A DNA stretch of 64,000 bases from Chimaeribacter coloradensis (lineage in GTDB: Bacteria; Pseudomonadota; Gammaproteobacteria; Enterobacterales; Enterobacteriaceae): the NCBI RefSeq assembly GCF_002858715.1, contig NZ_PJZH01000002.1, forward strand, positions 310,001-374,000. The letters run 5' to 3'. A program made the translations under genes and the position numbers. The notes under the pieces were generated by a model. That model saw nothing but the letters and a program-made list of their open reading frames with translations, was not told the DNA's origin and made no database searches. Shown here in pieces: positions 45,819-57,311 of the stretch; within the stretch, counting starts at the first letter, position 1, and every line of letters begins with the position of its first letter.

Positions 45819-47030
45819 TTAGCCGAACCAGTGATGGAACATCAGCTTGATGTAATCGATCAGGCGGCCGACGAACCCGCCTTCTTTCACTTCATTCAGT
45901 ACCACCAGCGGGCGCTGGTCGATGGTTTTGCCGTCAAGCTGGAAATTGATGCTGCCCACGACCTGGTTTTTCGCCAGCGGCGCATGGATTTCCGGGGTAG
46001 TCAGCACATAGCTGGCTTTCAGATCTTTCATGCGGCCACGGGGAATGGTCAGGTAGAGATCTTTGTCTACGCCCAGCTCTACGCGGTCGGTATCACCGAA
46101 CCAGACCGGTTCTGACGCAAACTCTTTGCCCGCTTTCAGAGGCGAGACGGTCTCGAAGAAGCGGAAGCCCCAGGTCAGCAGTTTTTTACTTTCGGTTTCA
46201 CGGCCTTTATAGGTATGGCCGCCCAGCACGGCGGAGATCAGGCGCATCTGGCCTTCCGTCGCGGAAGCCACCAGGTTATAGCCTGCGGCGTCGGTGTGGC
46301 CGGTTTTAATGCCGTCCACATTCAGGCTGGTGTCCCACAGCAGGCCATTACGGTTAACCTGGCGGATTTTGTTAAAGGTGAACTCTTTTTCGTGATAGGT
46401 CGCGTATTCGTCCGGCACGTCACGGATCAGGGCCTGGCCAATCAGCGCCATGTCACGCGCAGAGCTGAACTGGCCGTCAGCGTCCAGGCCGTGTACGGTC
46501 TTGAACTGGGTATTTTGCAGGCCGAGCGCCTTCACGTAGTTGTTCATCAGGCCGACGAAGGCGTCCTGGCTGCCGGCTACGTAATCCGCCATCGCCACAC
46601 AGGCGTCATTGCCGGATTGCAGAATAATGCCGCGGTTCAGCTCGGACACCGGCACGCGGTCGCCCGGCTTCAGGAACATCAGGGAGGAGCCTTTGAACTC
46701 CGGGTTACCGGTAGCCCAGGCATCTTTGCCGATGGTGACCACATCGGTCGGCGTAATTTTGCCTGCCTTGATCGCCTGGCCGATGACATAACTGGTCATC
46801 ATTTTGGTCAGGCTGGCCGGGTTGCGGCGGGCATCGGCGTTCATTTCCGCCAGCACTTTCCCGGAGTTGTAGTCGATCAGGACGTAGGCTTCCGCATCAA
46901 TCTGCGGCACGCCAGGGATCATCGTCTTGAGATTAACGTCGTCGGCTTTGGCGACGGAGGTCACGCCAAGTGCCAGGACGGTGCCGAGAGTAATGCTCTT
47001 CAGTAAACGCGAGGTAGTTACAGGTTTCAT
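45819..47030 (-). CDS. dacA: D-alanyl-D-alanine carboxypeptidase DacA (PBP5)
   Basis: Periplasmic enzyme that removes the terminal D-Ala of pentapeptides and helps keep rod shape. 403 residues, as in E. coli, with signal peptide (to about Ala29). Catalytic SLTK (Ser73-Lys76 of the precursor), SGN in QSGNDACVA (about 139) and KTG in [12 protein letters not shown] (about 242). C-terminal amphipathic anchor [16 protein letters not shown] binds the membrane surface. Confidence 0.97.
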   Translation of the reverse strand: MKPVTTSRLLKSITLGTVLALGVTSVAKADDVNLKTMIPGVPQIDAEAYVLIDYNSGKVLAEMNADARRNPASLTKMMTSYVIGQAIKAGKITPTDVVTIGKDAWATGNPEFKGSSLMFLKPGDRVPVSELNRGIILQSGNDACVAMADYVAGSQDAFVGLMNNYVKALGLQNTQFKTVHGLDADGQFSSARDMALIGQALIRDVPDEYATYHEKEFTFNKIRQVNRNGLLWDTSLNVDGIKTGHTDAAGYNLVASATEGQMRLISAVLGGHTYKGRETESKKLLTWGFRFFETVSPLKAGKEFASEPVWFGDTDRVELGVDKDLYLTIPRGRMKDLKASYVLTTPEIHAPLAKNQVVGSINFQLDGKTIDQRPLVVLNEVKEGGFVGRLIDYIKLMFHHWFG

Positions 47031-47178
47031 GATCGGGACTACAACATCCGTGAAAGTAAGTTAAAAAACGTGCCACACTATAGCAGATGCAAGATCTTCA
47101 GGCATCAGCCAATCAAGAGGGTGACCGGCGTTTACATAGATTTACCTTATAGATAAAGCCAGGTTAATCCTGATTAAA

Positions 47179-47207
47179 CGCCGGGCCGCAGAGGCTATTG
47201 CCCGGCG
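47179..47207 (-). terminator. Hairpin at the 3' end of rlpA
   Basis: 8-bp CGCCGGGC/GCCCGGCG arms spanning the rlpA stop, followed on the minus strand by TTTAAT. Moderate terminator candidate. Confidence 0.45.
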
Positions 47208-48298
47208 GGCAACGCAGTAATAAACGACTGTTGTTGCGCTTCACTCGCCAGCCGCTGTTGGATCATACCGGCCTGCTGGCGGCTGCTGAAGGGGCCGAGC
47301 TGCACCCGGTAAACCCCGCTGCCGGGGCTGACTTTGCCCGGCACGCCGAAGCGCTGACTCAGGCTCTGCTGGAAACTCTGCGCCCGTGCGGCGTCGCTCA
47401 GCGCCCCTACCTGTACCATATAACCGCCGCCTTGCGTAGCGGGGGCGGAGACTGCCGCCGGCGCGCTGACCACCGCCGGGGCACTGACCGCAGCGGCCAC
47501 CGGCACTGCCGGTTCATCACTCTCCAGAATCCCTTGCGGCACCGGGCCCGGTGCGTTCAGGAACCCCCCGCGGGCGTTGCCCGGGGAGCTGGTGCCGCCG
47601 GCCATATTACCGTCACTCAGGGCGCTGTTGTCGATCGCCCGCACCGGGGCGTCGACCGGGGCCGTGGTGCCTTGCACCGGCGTACCAAGGCCGCTGGTGC
47701 CGAGGTCAGGGCGCGTCGGCAGGGCGTAGCTCTGTTTGGCGATGGTGGTGCCGATAGTGCCCGGCCCAGACAGCGTGCCGTCCTGCGCGACGTTGATGAA
47801 GTCGACTTTCACTTTGGTGTTGTTGGAGATGTTCAGACGTTCCGCGGCTGCCCTGGAGAGGCCGATCACCCGGCCCTGCTGGAACGGGCCGCGATCGTTG
47901 ATGCGCACGACGATGCGCCGCCCGTTGCTGAGGTTAGTCACCCGCACATAACTTGGGATCGGCAGGGTAGGGTGGGCCGCGCTCAGCGCGTTCGGGTCAA
48001 AGGTTTCCCCGGTGGCCGTGGTATTGCCGTTCGCTTCGGCGTCATAGGCGATGGCCAGCCCGGTCTGGCTGAAGTTTTGCGGATTGCGCTCAATGGCGTA
48101 GTTTTTGCCGTTGACGTTGTAATCCTGATTGGCGGTGGCGCTGTACGGTTCATACTGCGGCTCCGCCCCGCCGATCTCTTCGACCGGGCCGGAATAGGCC
48201 GGCTGTTGCTGCGGCACCGCCTGCTGTTGGGGGGCTTCCAGCGTACAGGCGCTTAACAGCGCCCCCGTGATGCCTACCCATAGCCACTGTTTACGCAT
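47195..48298 (-). CDS. rlpA: Septal-ring lytic transglycosylase / lipoprotein RlpA
   Basis: Outer-membrane lipoprotein with a lipobox LLSAC (Cys18), a double-psi beta-barrel domain (about 85-180, including RVTNLSNGRRIVVRINDRGPF), a long Pro/Ala/Ser linker (about 200-285) and a C-terminal SPOR domain (about 290-362, YMVQVGALSDAARAQ) that binds denuded septal glycan. 367 residues. Lies between mrdB and dacA as in E. coli. Confidence 0.95.
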   Translation of the reverse strand: MRKQWLWVGITGALLSACTLEAPQQQAVPQQQPAYSGPVEEIGGAEPQYEPYSATANQDYNVNGKNYAIERNPQNFSQTGLAIAYDAEANGNTTATGETFDPNALSAAHPTLPIPSYVRVTNLSNGRRIVVRINDRGPFQQGRVIGLSRAAAERLNISNNTKVKVDFINVAQDGTLSGPGTIGTTIAKQSYALPTRPDLGTSGLGTPVQGTTAPVDAPVRAIDNSALSDGNMAGGTSSPGNARGGFLNAPGPVPQGILESDEPAVPVAAAVSAPAVVSAPAAVSAPATQGGGYMVQVGALSDAARAQSFQQSLSQRFGVPGKVSPGSGVYRVQLGPFSSRQQAGMIQQRLASEAQQQSFITALPAGQ

Positions 48299-48308
48299 TG
48301 CTCACCTC

Positions 48309-49421
48309 TTATAAATTTTTAGACAACATTTTGCGATGAGTATGTATCGACATCACGATACCAAACCCGGCCATCAGAACAATTAGCGCCGACCCGCCAT
48401 AACTCACCAGCGGCAACGGCACGCCGACCACCGGCAGAATACCACTCACCATGCCGATATTAACGAATACATAGACAAACAGAATCAGCATCAGCCCGCC
48501 GGCCATGACCCGGCCAAAGGTGGTCTGCGCTTTGGCGGCAATCACCAGCCCGCGCATGATCAGGCAGAGGTAGAGGGCCAGCAGCACCAGCACGCCCACC
48601 AGCCCCAGCTCCTCGGCCAGCACGGCAAAAATAAAGTCGGTGTGGCGCTCCGGCAGAAACTCAAGCTGCGACTGGGTGCCGTGCAGCCAGCCTTTCCCTG
48701 ATAACCCGCCCGAGCCGATGGCGATTTTTGACTGGATGATATGGTACCCGGCCCCAAGCGGGTCGGATTCCGGGTCAAGCAGCATCATGACGCGGTCACG
48801 CTGGTAGTCGTGCATCAGGAAGAACCAGAGCACCGGGATAAAGGCCGCCACCAGCACCGCTGCCACACCAATCAGTTTCCAGCTCATGCCGGAGAGGAAC
48901 AGCACAAACAGGCCGGATGCCGCGATCAGGATCGCGGTGCCCAGGTCTGGCTGGGCCGCCACCAGCAGCGTCGGCAGGAAGATCAGCACCAGCGCAATGC
49001 CGGTATTTTTCAGAGAGGGCGGGCAGACATCACGGTTAATAAAGCGGGCCACCATCAGCGGCACGGCGATTTTGGCGATCTCCGAGGGCTGGAAACGTAT
49101 CACCCCCAGGTCGAGCCAGCGCTGTGCGCCTTTACTGATCTGGCCGAAGGCATCCACCATCACCAGCAAAATCACACAGACAAAATAGAGGTAGGGGGCC
49201 CAGCTTTCGTACACGCGCGGCGGAATCTGCGCCATGACCAGCATGATGACCAGGCCCATGGCAATCTGGCCGATTTTTCGCTCCATCATGCCCATGTCCT
49301 GGCCGCTGGCGCTCCAGATCACGAACGCGCTGTAGGCCAGCAGCGCCATGATCACCAGCAGCAGCGGCATGTCGATGTGGAACTTCGTCCACCAGGCGCC
49401 TTTTTGTTGGCTCTCAGTCAT
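48309..49421 (-). CDS. mrdB: Peptidoglycan glycosyltransferase RodA (MrdB)
   Basis: SEDS-family polymerase that makes glycan strands of the lateral wall with PBP2 in the Rod complex. 370 residues, about 10 helices. Conserved [14 protein letters not shown] (about 112-125), [14 protein letters not shown] (about 158-171), and [18 protein letters not shown] near residue 332. It follows mrdA by 8 bp. Confidence 0.97.
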   Translation of the reverse strand: MTESQQKGAWWTKFHIDMPLLLVIMALLAYSAFVIWSASGQDMGMMERKIGQIAMGLVIMLVMAQIPPRVYESWAPYLYFVCVILLVMVDAFGQISKGAQRWLDLGVIRFQPSEIAKIAVPLMVARFINRDVCPPSLKNTGIALVLIFLPTLLVAAQPDLGTAILIAASGLFVLFLSGMSWKLIGVAAVLVAAFIPVLWFFLMHDYQRDRVMMLLDPESDPLGAGYHIIQSKIAIGSGGLSGKGWLHGTQSQLEFLPERHTDFIFAVLAEELGLVGVLVLLALYLCLIMRGLVIAAKAQTTFGRVMAGGLMLILFVYVFVNIGMVSGILPVVGVPLPLVSYGGSALIVLMAGFGIVMSIHTHRKMLSKNL

Positions 49422-49429
49422 GGTTTACC

Positions 49430-51334
49430 TTATTCACCTTCTGTGCCGGGCGGCAGCGGGGCGGCATCCGGCAACTCTGTATTGTTATCACCCAGCAGGA
49501 TGTGGTCGAGGATCTGGCGGGTAATGGTCCCCACGGCCGGCCCGGCCCCGCCGTTCTCCAGAATGACGATCACCGCGACCGTCGGCTTGTCATACGGGGC
49601 AAACGCGGTCATCAGCTTATGGTCACGCAGCCGCTCGGCAATTTTATGGGCGTTATAGGTCTCGTTTTCGCGCAGGCCGAACACCTGTGCCGTACCGGAC
49701 TTGGCCGCCGCCCGGTAAGGGGCGTCCGCGAAGCTTTTACGCGCCGTGCCGTTTGGCCGGTTGGCGACGCCGTACATACCGTCTTTGGCAATTTCCCAGT
49801 AGCCGGAGTGAATGTCACCAATATGGCCGTTCTCTTCCTGCACATAAGGCACCTGCTTGCCGTCCACCTGGGTGCTTTGCAGCAGGTGCGGGGTTTTGAT
49901 GGTACCGTCGTTAATCAGGATCATCATCGCTTTGATCATCTGCACCGGGGTGGCGGTCCAGTAGCCCTGGCCGATGCCGACCGGGATGGTATCGCCCTGA
50001 TACCACGGTTTTTTAAAGCGTTTAAACTTCCATTCACGGTTCGGCATGTTACCGGCACGCTCTTCGGAGAGGTCGATGCCGCTGTAGTGGCCGTAACCGA
50101 ATTTGGTCATCCACTCGGAGAGACGGTCGATGCCCATATCGTACGCGACCTGGTAGAAGAAGGTGTCCGCGGACTCCTCCAGCGAGCGGGTCACATTCAG
50201 GCGGCCGTGGCCCCACTTTTTCCAGTCACGGAAGCGTTTTTCTGAACCGGGCAGTTGCCACCAGCCGGGGTCAAACAGGCTGGTATTGCGGGTAATCACG
50301 CCTGCCGTCAGGGCCGACACGGCAATATAGGGTTTAACCGTTGACGCCGGGGGGTAAACGCCCTGCGTGGCACGGTTGATCAGCGGTTTGTTCGGGTCTT
50401 CCAGCAGGGCTTTGTAATCTTTGCTGGAGATGCCGTCGACAAACAGGTTCGGGTCGTAGCTGGGGTTGGAGACCAGCGCGCGGATGCCGCCGTCACGCGG
50501 GTCGGTCACCACCACGGCGGCACGGCTGCCGGCCAGCAGCTTTTCGATATAGGTTTGCAGGCTCAGATCCAGCGTCAGGTAGATGTCTTTACCCGCCTGC
50601 GGTGCCTGTTCATGTAACTGGCGGATCACCCGGCCGCGGTTGTTGACCTCAACCTCTTCATAGCCGGTTTTACCGTGCAGCACATCTTCATAATAGCGTT
50701 CAATGCCGAGTTTACCGATGTCATGCGTGGCGGCGTAGTTCGGCAAAATGCCGGCTTTATCCAGCCGTTCAACGTCACGATCGTTAATTTTCGACACATA
50801 GCCGATGACATGGGTCAGGGCAGAATTATAGGGGTAGTAGCGGCGCTGGTAGCCTTTGACTTCCACGCCCGGGAAACGGAACTGGTTCACGGCAAAGCGG
50901 GCCACCTGCACCTCGGTCAGCGCCGGTTTAACGGCGATGGAGGTGAAGCGGCGCGAGCGCTTGCGCTCTTTCTGGAAGTTGGCGATGTCCTCATCCGTGA
51001 GATCCACCACCGGGCGGAGCTGTTCCAGCACCGCCTGCAAATCATCCACCTTTTCCGGCACCAGCTCCAGCTGGTAGATGGTGCGGTTCAGGGCCAGCGG
51101 TACGCCGTTGCGGTCATAAATAATGCCGCGGCTGGGCGCAATCGGCACCAGCTTGATACGGTTTTCGTTGGATCGGGTACGGTAATCTTCAAACCGCATG
51201 ATTTGCAGATTATAGAGGTTGGCGACCAGAATGCCGCTGAGGAGCAGAATGCCTGCGAATGCCACCAATGCGCGGCGGACAAACAGAGCTGATTCAGCCG
51301 AATAGTCGCGAAAAGGGTTACGGTCTATTTTCAT
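49430..51334 (-). CDS. mrdA: Penicillin-binding protein 2 (MrdA)
   Basis: Transpeptidase of the Rod elongation complex, target of mecillinam. 634 residues: short cytoplasmic tail, one N-terminal membrane helix (about 22-44), non-catalytic pedestal domain (about 60-230), and transpeptidase domain with catalytic STVK (YPPASTVKPYIA, about Ser330), SAD in EESADTFFYQ and KSGTAQ (about 545). First gene of mrdA-mrdB(-rlpA), 41 bp after rlmH. Confidence 0.98.
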   Translation of the reverse strand: MKIDRNPFRDYSAESALFVRRALVAFAGILLLSGILVANLYNLQIMRFEDYRTRSNENRIKLVPIAPSRGIIYDRNGVPLALNRTIYQLELVPEKVDDLQAVLEQLRPVVDLTDEDIANFQKERKRSRRFTSIAVKPALTEVQVARFAVNQFRFPGVEVKGYQRRYYPYNSALTHVIGYVSKINDRDVERLDKAGILPNYAATHDIGKLGIERYYEDVLHGKTGYEEVEVNNRGRVIRQLHEQAPQAGKDIYLTLDLSLQTYIEKLLAGSRAAVVVTDPRDGGIRALVSNPSYDPNLFVDGISSKDYKALLEDPNKPLINRATQGVYPPASTVKPYIAVSALTAGVITRNTSLFDPGWWQLPGSEKRFRDWKKWGHGRLNVTRSLEESADTFFYQVAYDMGIDRLSEWMTKFGYGHYSGIDLSEERAGNMPNREWKFKRFKKPWYQGDTIPVGIGQGYWTATPVQMIKAMMILINDGTIKTPHLLQSTQVDGKQVPYVQEENGHIGDIHSGYWEIAKDGMYGVANRPNGTARKSFADAPYRAAAKSGTAQVFGLRENETYNAHKIAERLRDHKLMTAFAPYDKPTVAVIVILENGGAGPAVGTITRQILDHILLGDNNTELPDAAPLPPGTEGE

Positions 51335-51375
51335 CCCACTACTTATGGTTCATTCTGCTGACATTCACCGACCGT

Positions 51376-51846
51376 TTACTCGCGGTGGTAAGGATGATTG
51401 GTGGTAATGCTCCAGGCGCGGTAGAGGCTCTCCGCCACCAGCACCCTGACCAGCGGGTGCGGCAACGTCAGCGGTGAGAGCGACCAGCTCTGTTCCGCCG
51501 CCGCCTTGCAGGCGGGTGCCAGCCCCTCCGGGCCGCCGATCAGCAGGCTGACATCGCGGCCATCCTGCTTCCAGCGCTCCAGCTGCTGCGCCAGGTGCGG
51601 GGTTTCCCACGGCGTGCCGGGGATATCCAGGGTCACCACACGGTTGCCTTTGCCGACGGCCGCCAGCATCTGCTCGCCCTCTTTTTCCAGAATGCGCTTG
51701 ATGTCGGCGTTTTTCCCGCGTTTTCCCGCCGGGATCTCCACCAGTTCAAACGGCATATCTTTCGGGAAACGGCGCAGGTAATCCATAAACCCGGTCTGCA
51801 CCCAGTCCGGCATTTTTGTGCCGACCGCTACCAGTTGCAGCTTCAC
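51376..51846 (-). CDS. rlmH: 23S rRNA pseudouridine(1915) N3-methyltransferase RlmH (GTG start)
   Basis: SPOUT-class methyltransferase acting on assembled 70S ribosomes at pseudouridine 1915. 156 residues, GTG start, with the trefoil-knot SAM site [14 protein letters not shown] (about 101-114) and the C-terminal [20 protein letters not shown] stretch ending NHPYHRE. Starts 3 bp after the rsfS stop. Confidence 0.96.
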   Translation of the reverse strand: MKLQLVAVGTKMPDWVQTGFMDYLRRFPKDMPFELVEIPAGKRGKNADIKRILEKEGEQMLAAVGKGNRVVTLDIPGTPWETPHLAQQLERWKQDGRDVSLLIGGPEGLAPACKAAAEQSWSLSPLTLPHPLVRVLVAESLYRAWSITTNHPYHRE

Positions 51847-51849
51847 CCT

Positions 51850-52167
51850 TTAGCCCCAGAGCTTTTCGAGTTCGTACAGCGCGCGGCTCTCTTCCTGCAT
51901 GATATGGACAATCACTTCACCCAGGTCAACCACCACCCAGTCAGCATCGTTAACGCCTTTGACGCCCAGAGTGTGCAGGCCGGCAGCTTTGACTTCTTCG
52001 ACCACGTGGCCGGCAATCGACATCACATGGCGGCTGGAGGTGCCGGTACAGATGATCATACAGTCAGTGATGCTGGACTTGCCGGTGACATCCAGGGCGA
52101 TAATGTCCTGGCCTTTCAAATCATCAATTTTATCAATAACAAAATCTTGGAGCGCTTTACCTTGCAA
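51850..52167 (-). CDS. rsfS: Ribosomal silencing factor RsfS (TTG start)
   Basis: Binds ribosomal protein uL14 and blocks subunit joining in starved cells. The frame is open well upstream, but the homologous start is a TTG (52165-52167), preceded by GAGGGGG at five to six bases. This gives 105 residues starting (M)[18 protein letters not shown], exactly the E. coli length. The long upstream ATG version would add about 40 unrelated residues. Confidence 0.92.
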   Translation of the reverse strand: MQGKALQDFVIDKIDDLKGQDIIALDVTGKSSITDCMIICTGTSSRHVMSIAGHVVEEVKAAGLHTLGVKGVNDADWVVVDLGEVIVHIMQEESRALYELEKLWG

Positions 52168-52374
52168 AGGTTCCCCCTCGGGTATGGTTGGTTTGGGACA
52201 GGGTTCACATCGCGGCAGCCTGAAGGCGGCGGCTGATGGTTTCCCCCGTGCCGTGACAGTGTTTGGCCGGGCGTTGGCAGGCAAAAAATATCCCTGGAAT
52301 CAACAGCTTGATTAAAAAGACAGGCTGGCTGAGCGGACACCCGAAATTAAGCGGCGCAGTATAACATGGGTGTT

Positions 52375-53046
52375 CTACTCGCGATATAAACCCTGTGAAT
52401 CGATATAACGTTGTACGGCCACCGGCAGCAGATGATCGCAATCCAGTCCGGCATGGCGGCGCGCCCGGATCTCGGTGGCAGAGACATTGACCAGCGGGGT
52501 ATCAGCCAGATAGATAAAGCCCGCCGGCTTTTCGCCCAGCCGCGCGGCGCGGGTCACCACATGTTCCTCAAACCAGGCCTGAAGTTGCGGGGTATCCAGT
52601 TGCCGGCGATAACCGGGCCGGGCGCAGACCAGCAGATGGCAGACAGACAGCAGCGACTCCCAGCGGTGCCACTTATAAAGATTAAGTAATGAATCTTGAC
52701 CAATGATAAACGCCAATGATGCATGAGCGCCACGTTCTTTACGCAACGTTTCAAGAGTCTCGATGGTGTAGGAGGGCGTCTCGCGCTGAAGCTCCCGGTC
52801 ATCGACCCGGAAAAGCGGATTATCCGCAATCGCCAGTTGCACCATCGCCAGCCGCTGCTGTGCTGTTGCCTCTGGTTGCGGGCGGTGAGGCGGAACATTA
52901 TTGGGCAGCAGCGTGACGCTGCCCAGCCCAACCTGTTGCGCCAGCGCCTCCACAGGTTTCAGGTGCCCGTAGTGCACCGGGTCAAAAGTACCGCCAAAAA
53001 AAGCATCGACAGAGGTAAGGTGGCGTGCAGCGAGTGTGTCCGGCAT
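52375..53046 (-). CDS. nadD: Nicotinate-mononucleotide adenylyltransferase NadD
   Basis: Makes deamido-NAD from NaMN and ATP. Start at 53046 ([23 protein letters not shown]) gives 223 residues; E. coli NadD is 213 and lacks about ten N-terminal residues. Nucleotidyltransferase signature [13 protein letters not shown] and [13 protein letters not shown], with the C-terminal VSATEIR motif. The ribosome-binding GGAG is rather distant (11 bases). 43 bp after holA, and 207 bp before rsfS. Confidence 0.95.
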   Translation of the reverse strand: MPDTLAARHLTSVDAFFGGTFDPVHYGHLKPVEALAQQVGLGSVTLLPNNVPPHRPQPEATAQQRLAMVQLAIADNPLFRVDDRELQRETPSYTIETLETLRKERGAHASLAFIIGQDSLLNLYKWHRWESLLSVCHLLVCARPGYRRQLDTPQLQAWFEEHVVTRAARLGEKPAGFIYLADTPLVNVSATEIRARRHAGLDCDHLLPVAVQRYIDSQGLYRE

Positions 53047-53089
53047 AGGGAACCCGTCTCCAGGCGAAAAAGCAGTCAGTAAAAGATAG

Positions 53090-54115
53090 TTAATAAAAGA
53101 TAGCAGGCAGGGCTTTACCGCACAGCAGCAGAGAGAGACTTTCCAGCTCCGGCCACACTGACTGGCCATAATCCTGCTTCAGCGTCAGCTCGGCGCGGGT
53201 CAGTAACTGAACCGCCTGATGAAGCTGGGGCAGGGAGAGGCGTTGCAGGGCCTGGGTCAGCAGCGGGCGACGGTTCTGCCAGACTTTATGCTGATCAAAC
53301 AGCGTGCGCAGCGGTTGCGAGGCACCGGCCCGTTTCAGGGTCAGCAGCAACAGCAATTCCCGTTGTACCGTACGTAGCAGGATCACCGGTTCGCTCTCTT
53401 CAAGCCGCAACTGGTGGAGAATATGCAAGGCACGTTTGCTCTTACCGGCCAGCAGGGCATCCAGCCAGTGGTAAGGCGTAAAGTGGGCCGCATCGTTCAC
53501 GGCCTGTTCCACACGCGGCAGGGTGAGTTTGCCGTCCGGGAAGAGCAGCGAAAGCCGTTCAAGCGCCTGTGCCAGCGCCAGCAGGTTACCCTCATAGCAG
53601 TAGCAGAGCAGCTGATTGGCCGGCTCATCCAGCGTCAGTTTCAGGGACGCCGCCCGTTGTGCCACCCAGCGCGGCAGGTGCGCCTGCTCAGGTGTCTGGC
53701 AGGTGACCCAGACGCCGGTTTTGCTCAGCGCTTTGAACCAGGCGGCGTTTTCCTGCCCCTTGGTCAGACGCTGGGCGCGCAGAATCAGCAGAATATCGGG
53801 GTGAAGCAGGCTGGTCAGTTTCAGCAGTTGCTCACTGATGGCGGCGTTGGGGCCGTTATCAGGCAGAATCAGCATCAGCGTCTGACGGCTGGCAAACAGG
53901 CTCAGCGCCTGGCAAATACTGAAGATGGCGTCCCATTCGGTGTGGTTGTCCAGCGTAAAACTGTAGTGCTCGCTGAACCCCGCCTGCTGGGCCGCCGCAC
54001 GGATATGATCCTGACTCTCCTGCAGCAGCAGGGGATCATTGCCGCATAATAAATAACAAGCGCGCAGCCCCTCACGGAGCTGCGCGGCAAGTTGTTCAGG
54101 ATAGAGACGAATCAT
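53090..54115 (-). CDS. holA: DNA polymerase III delta subunit HolA
   Basis: Clamp-loader subunit that opens the beta clamp. 341 residues (E. coli 343). N-terminal [35 protein letters not shown]+-like domain without a working Walker A, and helical collar domain at the C-terminus. Overlaps the lptE stop by 4 bp. Confidence 0.95.
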   Translation of the reverse strand: MIRLYPEQLAAQLREGLRACYLLCGNDPLLLQESQDHIRAAAQQAGFSEHYSFTLDNHTEWDAIFSICQALSLFASRQTLMLILPDNGPNAAISEQLLKLTSLLHPDILLILRAQRLTKGQENAAWFKALSKTGVWVTCQTPEQAHLPRWVAQRAASLKLTLDEPANQLLCYCYEGNLLALAQALERLSLLFPDGKLTLPRVEQAVNDAAHFTPYHWLDALLAGKSKRALHILHQLRLEESEPVILLRTVQRELLLLLTLKRAGASQPLRTLFDQHKVWQNRRPLLTQALQRLSLPQLHQAVQLLTRAELTLKQDYGQSVWPELESLSLLLCGKALPAIFY

Positions 54116-54714
54116 TGTGCGTTGACGCTGGCCGGCTGGATTGCACCGGTGGTGGTCAGCGGCGGGGTACTTTCCGCGCCGTCATCACTCAGGCTCACCT
54201 GCGGCTTTTTGCCCTCTTCAGAGGCATGAACCGTCAGCAGTTTGCGCACCAGCTGTTGGGCAGCCTGCTCACGCATCTCCTGTACAATGATGTCCTGCTC
54301 AGCATCTTTGGCCAACGCCGTCAGCGGGTTGTCAAAGAAAGAGCGGAACACTTTAGCCTGCACCGGGTAGAGGTCATGGCCCGGCAACAGCACCTGGGCA
54401 TTGACTACCATCACCAGCTGATACTCTGCGGTTTTACCGTCCTGGAAGATCGAGACAGTATCCTGACCCTGGGTCGCGCTGACAATGCGCAGTGAAGGCA
54501 GATCCTTGCGGGCTGACTTCTCTACCACGTTCACATTGTTCAACCGCAACTGCTGACGTACTGCCCGCGTCAGCGGGCCGTAGGGATCGTAGCTGTCCAG
54601 CATCATGGTTTTCAGTTCTTCCGGCACCTGAGTGGTGCCGCGAAGGTGAAAGCCGCATCCCGAGGTCACCATCACGGCGACCCCCAGCAGCAGCATCATC
54701 AAACGATGTCGCAC
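54112..54714 (-). CDS. lptE: LPS-assembly lipoprotein LptE (GTG start)
   Basis: Outer-membrane lipoprotein that plugs LptD and helps place LPS. Start assigned to the GTG at 54714 (AGGAGG just upstream), giving [11 protein letters not shown] with lipobox VTSGC; a TTG six codons earlier is less likely. About 200 residues. Conserved [11 protein letters not shown], the [14 protein letters not shown] region and [20 protein letters not shown]. Long Ser/Thr-rich tail. 14 bp after leuS. Confidence 0.93.
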   Translation of the reverse strand: MRHRLMMLLLGVAVMVTSGCGFHLRGTTQVPEELKTMMLDSYDPYGPLTRAVRQQLRLNNVNVVEKSARKDLPSLRIVSATQGQDTVSIFQDGKTAEYQLVMVVNAQVLLPGHDLYPVQAKVFRSFFDNPLTALAKDAEQDIIVQEMREQAAQQLVRKLLTVHASEEGKKPQVSLSDDGAESTPPLTTTGAIQPASVNAQ

Positions 54715-54728
54715 AACGCCTCCTTGTC

Positions 54729-57311
54729 TCAACCCACTACCAGGTTAAGCAGTTTTCCGGGCACATAGATCACTTTACGGATGGTGACGCCATCCAGGTA
54801 TTTGGCAACCAGATACTCCTGACCGGCGCGCTCGCGCACCTGCTCTTCAGTCGCATCGGCCGGCACAGTGATTTTACCGCGCACTTTGCCGTTTACCTGT
54901 ACCACCACCAGTTTAGACTCTTCCACCATTGCGGCTTCATCCGCCACCGGCCACGGCGCGGTGTCGATGTCACCTTCGCCGCCCAGGGCCTGCCACAGGG
55001 CAAAGCAGACGTGCGGGGTGAACGGGTAGAGCATCCGCACCACGGCCAGCAGGGCTTCCTGCAGCAGCGCGCGATCCTGTTCCGTCTCCTGTGGGGCACG
55101 GGCCAGTTTGTTCATCAGCTCCATCACGGCGGCAATCGCGGTGTTGAAGGTCTGGCGGCGGCCGATATCATCAGTAACTTTGGCGATGGTTTTGTGCAGG
55201 TCGCGGCGCAGCTCTTTTTGCGCGTCATTCAGCGCGCTGATGTCCAGCGGCTGGGCAGCCCCTTTCTCACGGTGCTCGAAGGCCAGTTTCCAGACGCGTT
55301 TCAGGAAGCGGTTCGCGCCCTCTACGCCGGACTCCTGCCACTCCAGCGTCATCTCTGCCGGTGAAGCGAACATCATGAACAGGCGCACGGTGTCCGCGCC
55401 ATATTTCTCAACCATGACCTGCGGGTCGATGCCGTTGTTTTTCGACTTCGACATCTTGCTCATGCCGGCATAGACCAGCTCGCGGCCCTGCGGGTCGGTG
55501 GCTTTGGTAATACGGCCTTTTTCATCACGCTCAACGGTCACGTCAACCGGGGAGACCCAGTTACGTTCGCCGTTCGCGCCGCTGTAGTAGAAGGCGTCAG
55601 CCAGCACCATGCCCTGGCACAGCAGGCGTTTGGCCGGTTCATCAGAGTTGACCAGGCCCGCATCACGCATCAGTTTGTGGAAGAAGCGGAAATACATCAG
55701 GTGCATGATGGCGTGTTCAATACCGCCAACATACTGGTCCACCGGCAGCCAGTAGTTGGCTGCGGCCGGGTCCAGCATCCCCTGGTCATACTGCGGGCAG
55801 GTGTAGCGCGCATAGTACCAGGAGGACTCCATAAAGGTGTCGAAGGTGTCGGTTTCGCGCAGCGCCGGCTGGCCGTTGACGGTGGTTTTGGCCCACTCCG
55901 GGTCAGCCTTGATCGGGCTGGTGATGCCGTCCATCACGACATCTTCCGGCAGGACAACCGGCAGCTGGTCTTCCGGCGTCGGGATAACGGTGCCGTCTTC
56001 CAGGGTAACCATCGGGATCGGGGCACCCCAGTAGCGCTGGCGCGAGACACCCCAGTCGCGCAGACGGTAGTTCACTTTGCGCTGGCCGCGGCCGAGGGCC
56101 ACCAGTTTGTCCGCAATGGCGTTAAAGCCCGCCTGGAAATCGAGGCCGTCGAACTCGCCGGAGTTGAACAGCACGCCTTTTTCCGTCATCGCCTGGGCGC
56201 TGAGATCCGGCTCGGTGCCGTCAGCGTTCAGGATCACCGGCTGGATCGGCAGGTTATATTTGGTGGCGAACTCCCAGTCGCGCTGGTCGTGCCCCGGCAC
56301 GGCCATCACCGCACCGGTGCCGTACTCCATCAGCACAAAGTTGGCGACCCAGACCGGCACGCTTTCCCCGGTCAGCGGGTGAACCGCTACCAGGCCGGTG
56401 TCCATGCCTTTTTTCTCCATGGTGGCCATGTCCGCTTCGGCCACTTTGGTGTTACGGCATTCGGCGATGAAATCCGCCAGCGCCGGGTTGCCGGCCGCGG
56501 CCTGCAACGACAGCGGGTGACCGGCGGCAACGGCCACATAAGTCACGCCCATAAAGGTGTCCGGGCGGGTGGTGTAGACCGTCAGCGTCTCTTCGCTCTC
56601 TTTGACGTCAAAGGTGATTTCCACCCCTTCAGAGCGGCCGATCCAGTTACGCTGCATGGTTTTGACCTGCTCAGGCCAGCTCTCCAGCGTGTCCAGATCG
56701 TTCAGCAGCTGGTCAGCATACGCGGTGATTTTGATAAACCACTGCGGAATCTCTTTGCGTTCAACTTTGGTGTCACAGCGCCAGCAGCAGCCTTCAATAA
56801 CCTGCTCGTTGGCCAGCACCGTCTGGTCATGCGGGCACCAGTTCACTGCGGAGGTCTTCTTATAAACCAGGCCTTTTTCATACAGCTTGGTGAAGAACCA
56901 CTGCTCCCAGCGGTAGTAGTCAGGGTCACAGGTCGCGATTTCGCGATCCCAGTCATAGCCGAAGCCCAGCAGTTTCAGCTGGTTCTTCATGTATTCAATA
57001 TTTTCGTAGGTCCAGGGCGCGGGCGCGGTATTGTTTTTTACCGCGGCACCTTCAGCCGGCAGGCCAAACGCATCCCAGCCGATAGGCTGCAGCACATTTT
57101 TGCCCAGCATACGCTGGTAGCGGGAGATCACATCGCCGATGGTGTAGTTGCGCACGTGGCCCATATGGAGGCGGCCTGACGGGTAAGGCAGCATGGAAAG
57201 GCAGTAGTACTTCTCCTTGCCGGCATCTTCAGTCACCTTGAAAGTTTGCTTCTCTTGCCAGTGAAGCTGGACGTTTGACTCTATATCTTCTGGGCGGTAT
57301 TGCTCTTGCAT
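54729..57311 (-). CDS. leuS: Leucine--tRNA ligase LeuS
   Basis: Class Ia synthetase with CP1 editing domain. 860 residues, identical in length to E. coli. HIGH-type motif in [16 protein letters not shown] (about 41-56), editing region [20 protein letters not shown] (about 250-270) and KMSKSKNNG (about 619-627). Starts the leuS-lptE-holA-nadD run. Upstream region has two perfect palindromes. Confidence 0.98.
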   Translation of the reverse strand: MQEQYRPEDIESNVQLHWQEKQTFKVTEDAGKEKYYCLSMLPYPSGRLHMGHVRNYTIGDVISRYQRMLGKNVLQPIGWDAFGLPAEGAAVKNNTAPAPWTYENIEYMKNQLKLLGFGYDWDREIATCDPDYYRWEQWFFTKLYEKGLVYKKTSAVNWCPHDQTVLANEQVIEGCCWRCDTKVERKEIPQWFIKITAYADQLLNDLDTLESWPEQVKTMQRNWIGRSEGVEITFDVKESEETLTVYTTRPDTFMGVTYVAVAAGHPLSLQAAAGNPALADFIAECRNTKVAEADMATMEKKGMDTGLVAVHPLTGESVPVWVANFVLMEYGTGAVMAVPGHDQRDWEFATKYNLPIQPVILNADGTEPDLSAQAMTEKGVLFNSGEFDGLDFQAGFNAIADKLVALGRGQRKVNYRLRDWGVSRQRYWGAPIPMVTLEDGTVIPTPEDQLPVVLPEDVVMDGITSPIKADPEWAKTTVNGQPALRETDTFDTFMESSWYYARYTCPQYDQGMLDPAAANYWLPVDQYVGGIEHAIMHLMYFRFFHKLMRDAGLVNSDEPAKRLLCQGMVLADAFYYSGANGERNWVSPVDVTVERDEKGRITKATDPQGRELVYAGMSKMSKSKNNGIDPQVMVEKYGADTVRLFMMFASPAEMTLEWQESGVEGANRFLKRVWKLAFEHREKGAAQPLDISALNDAQKELRRDLHKTIAKVTDDIGRRQTFNTAIAAVMELMNKLARAPQETEQDRALLQEALLAVVRMLYPFTPHVCFALWQALGGEGDIDTAPWPVADEAAMVEESKLVVVQVNGKVRGKITVPADATEEQVRERAGQEYLVAKYLDGVTIRKVIYVPGKLLNLVVG

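Noticed and set aside
55677-57179. 500-codon plus-strand ORF opposite leuS
   Set aside because: Shadow of leuS; no ribosome site or domain.
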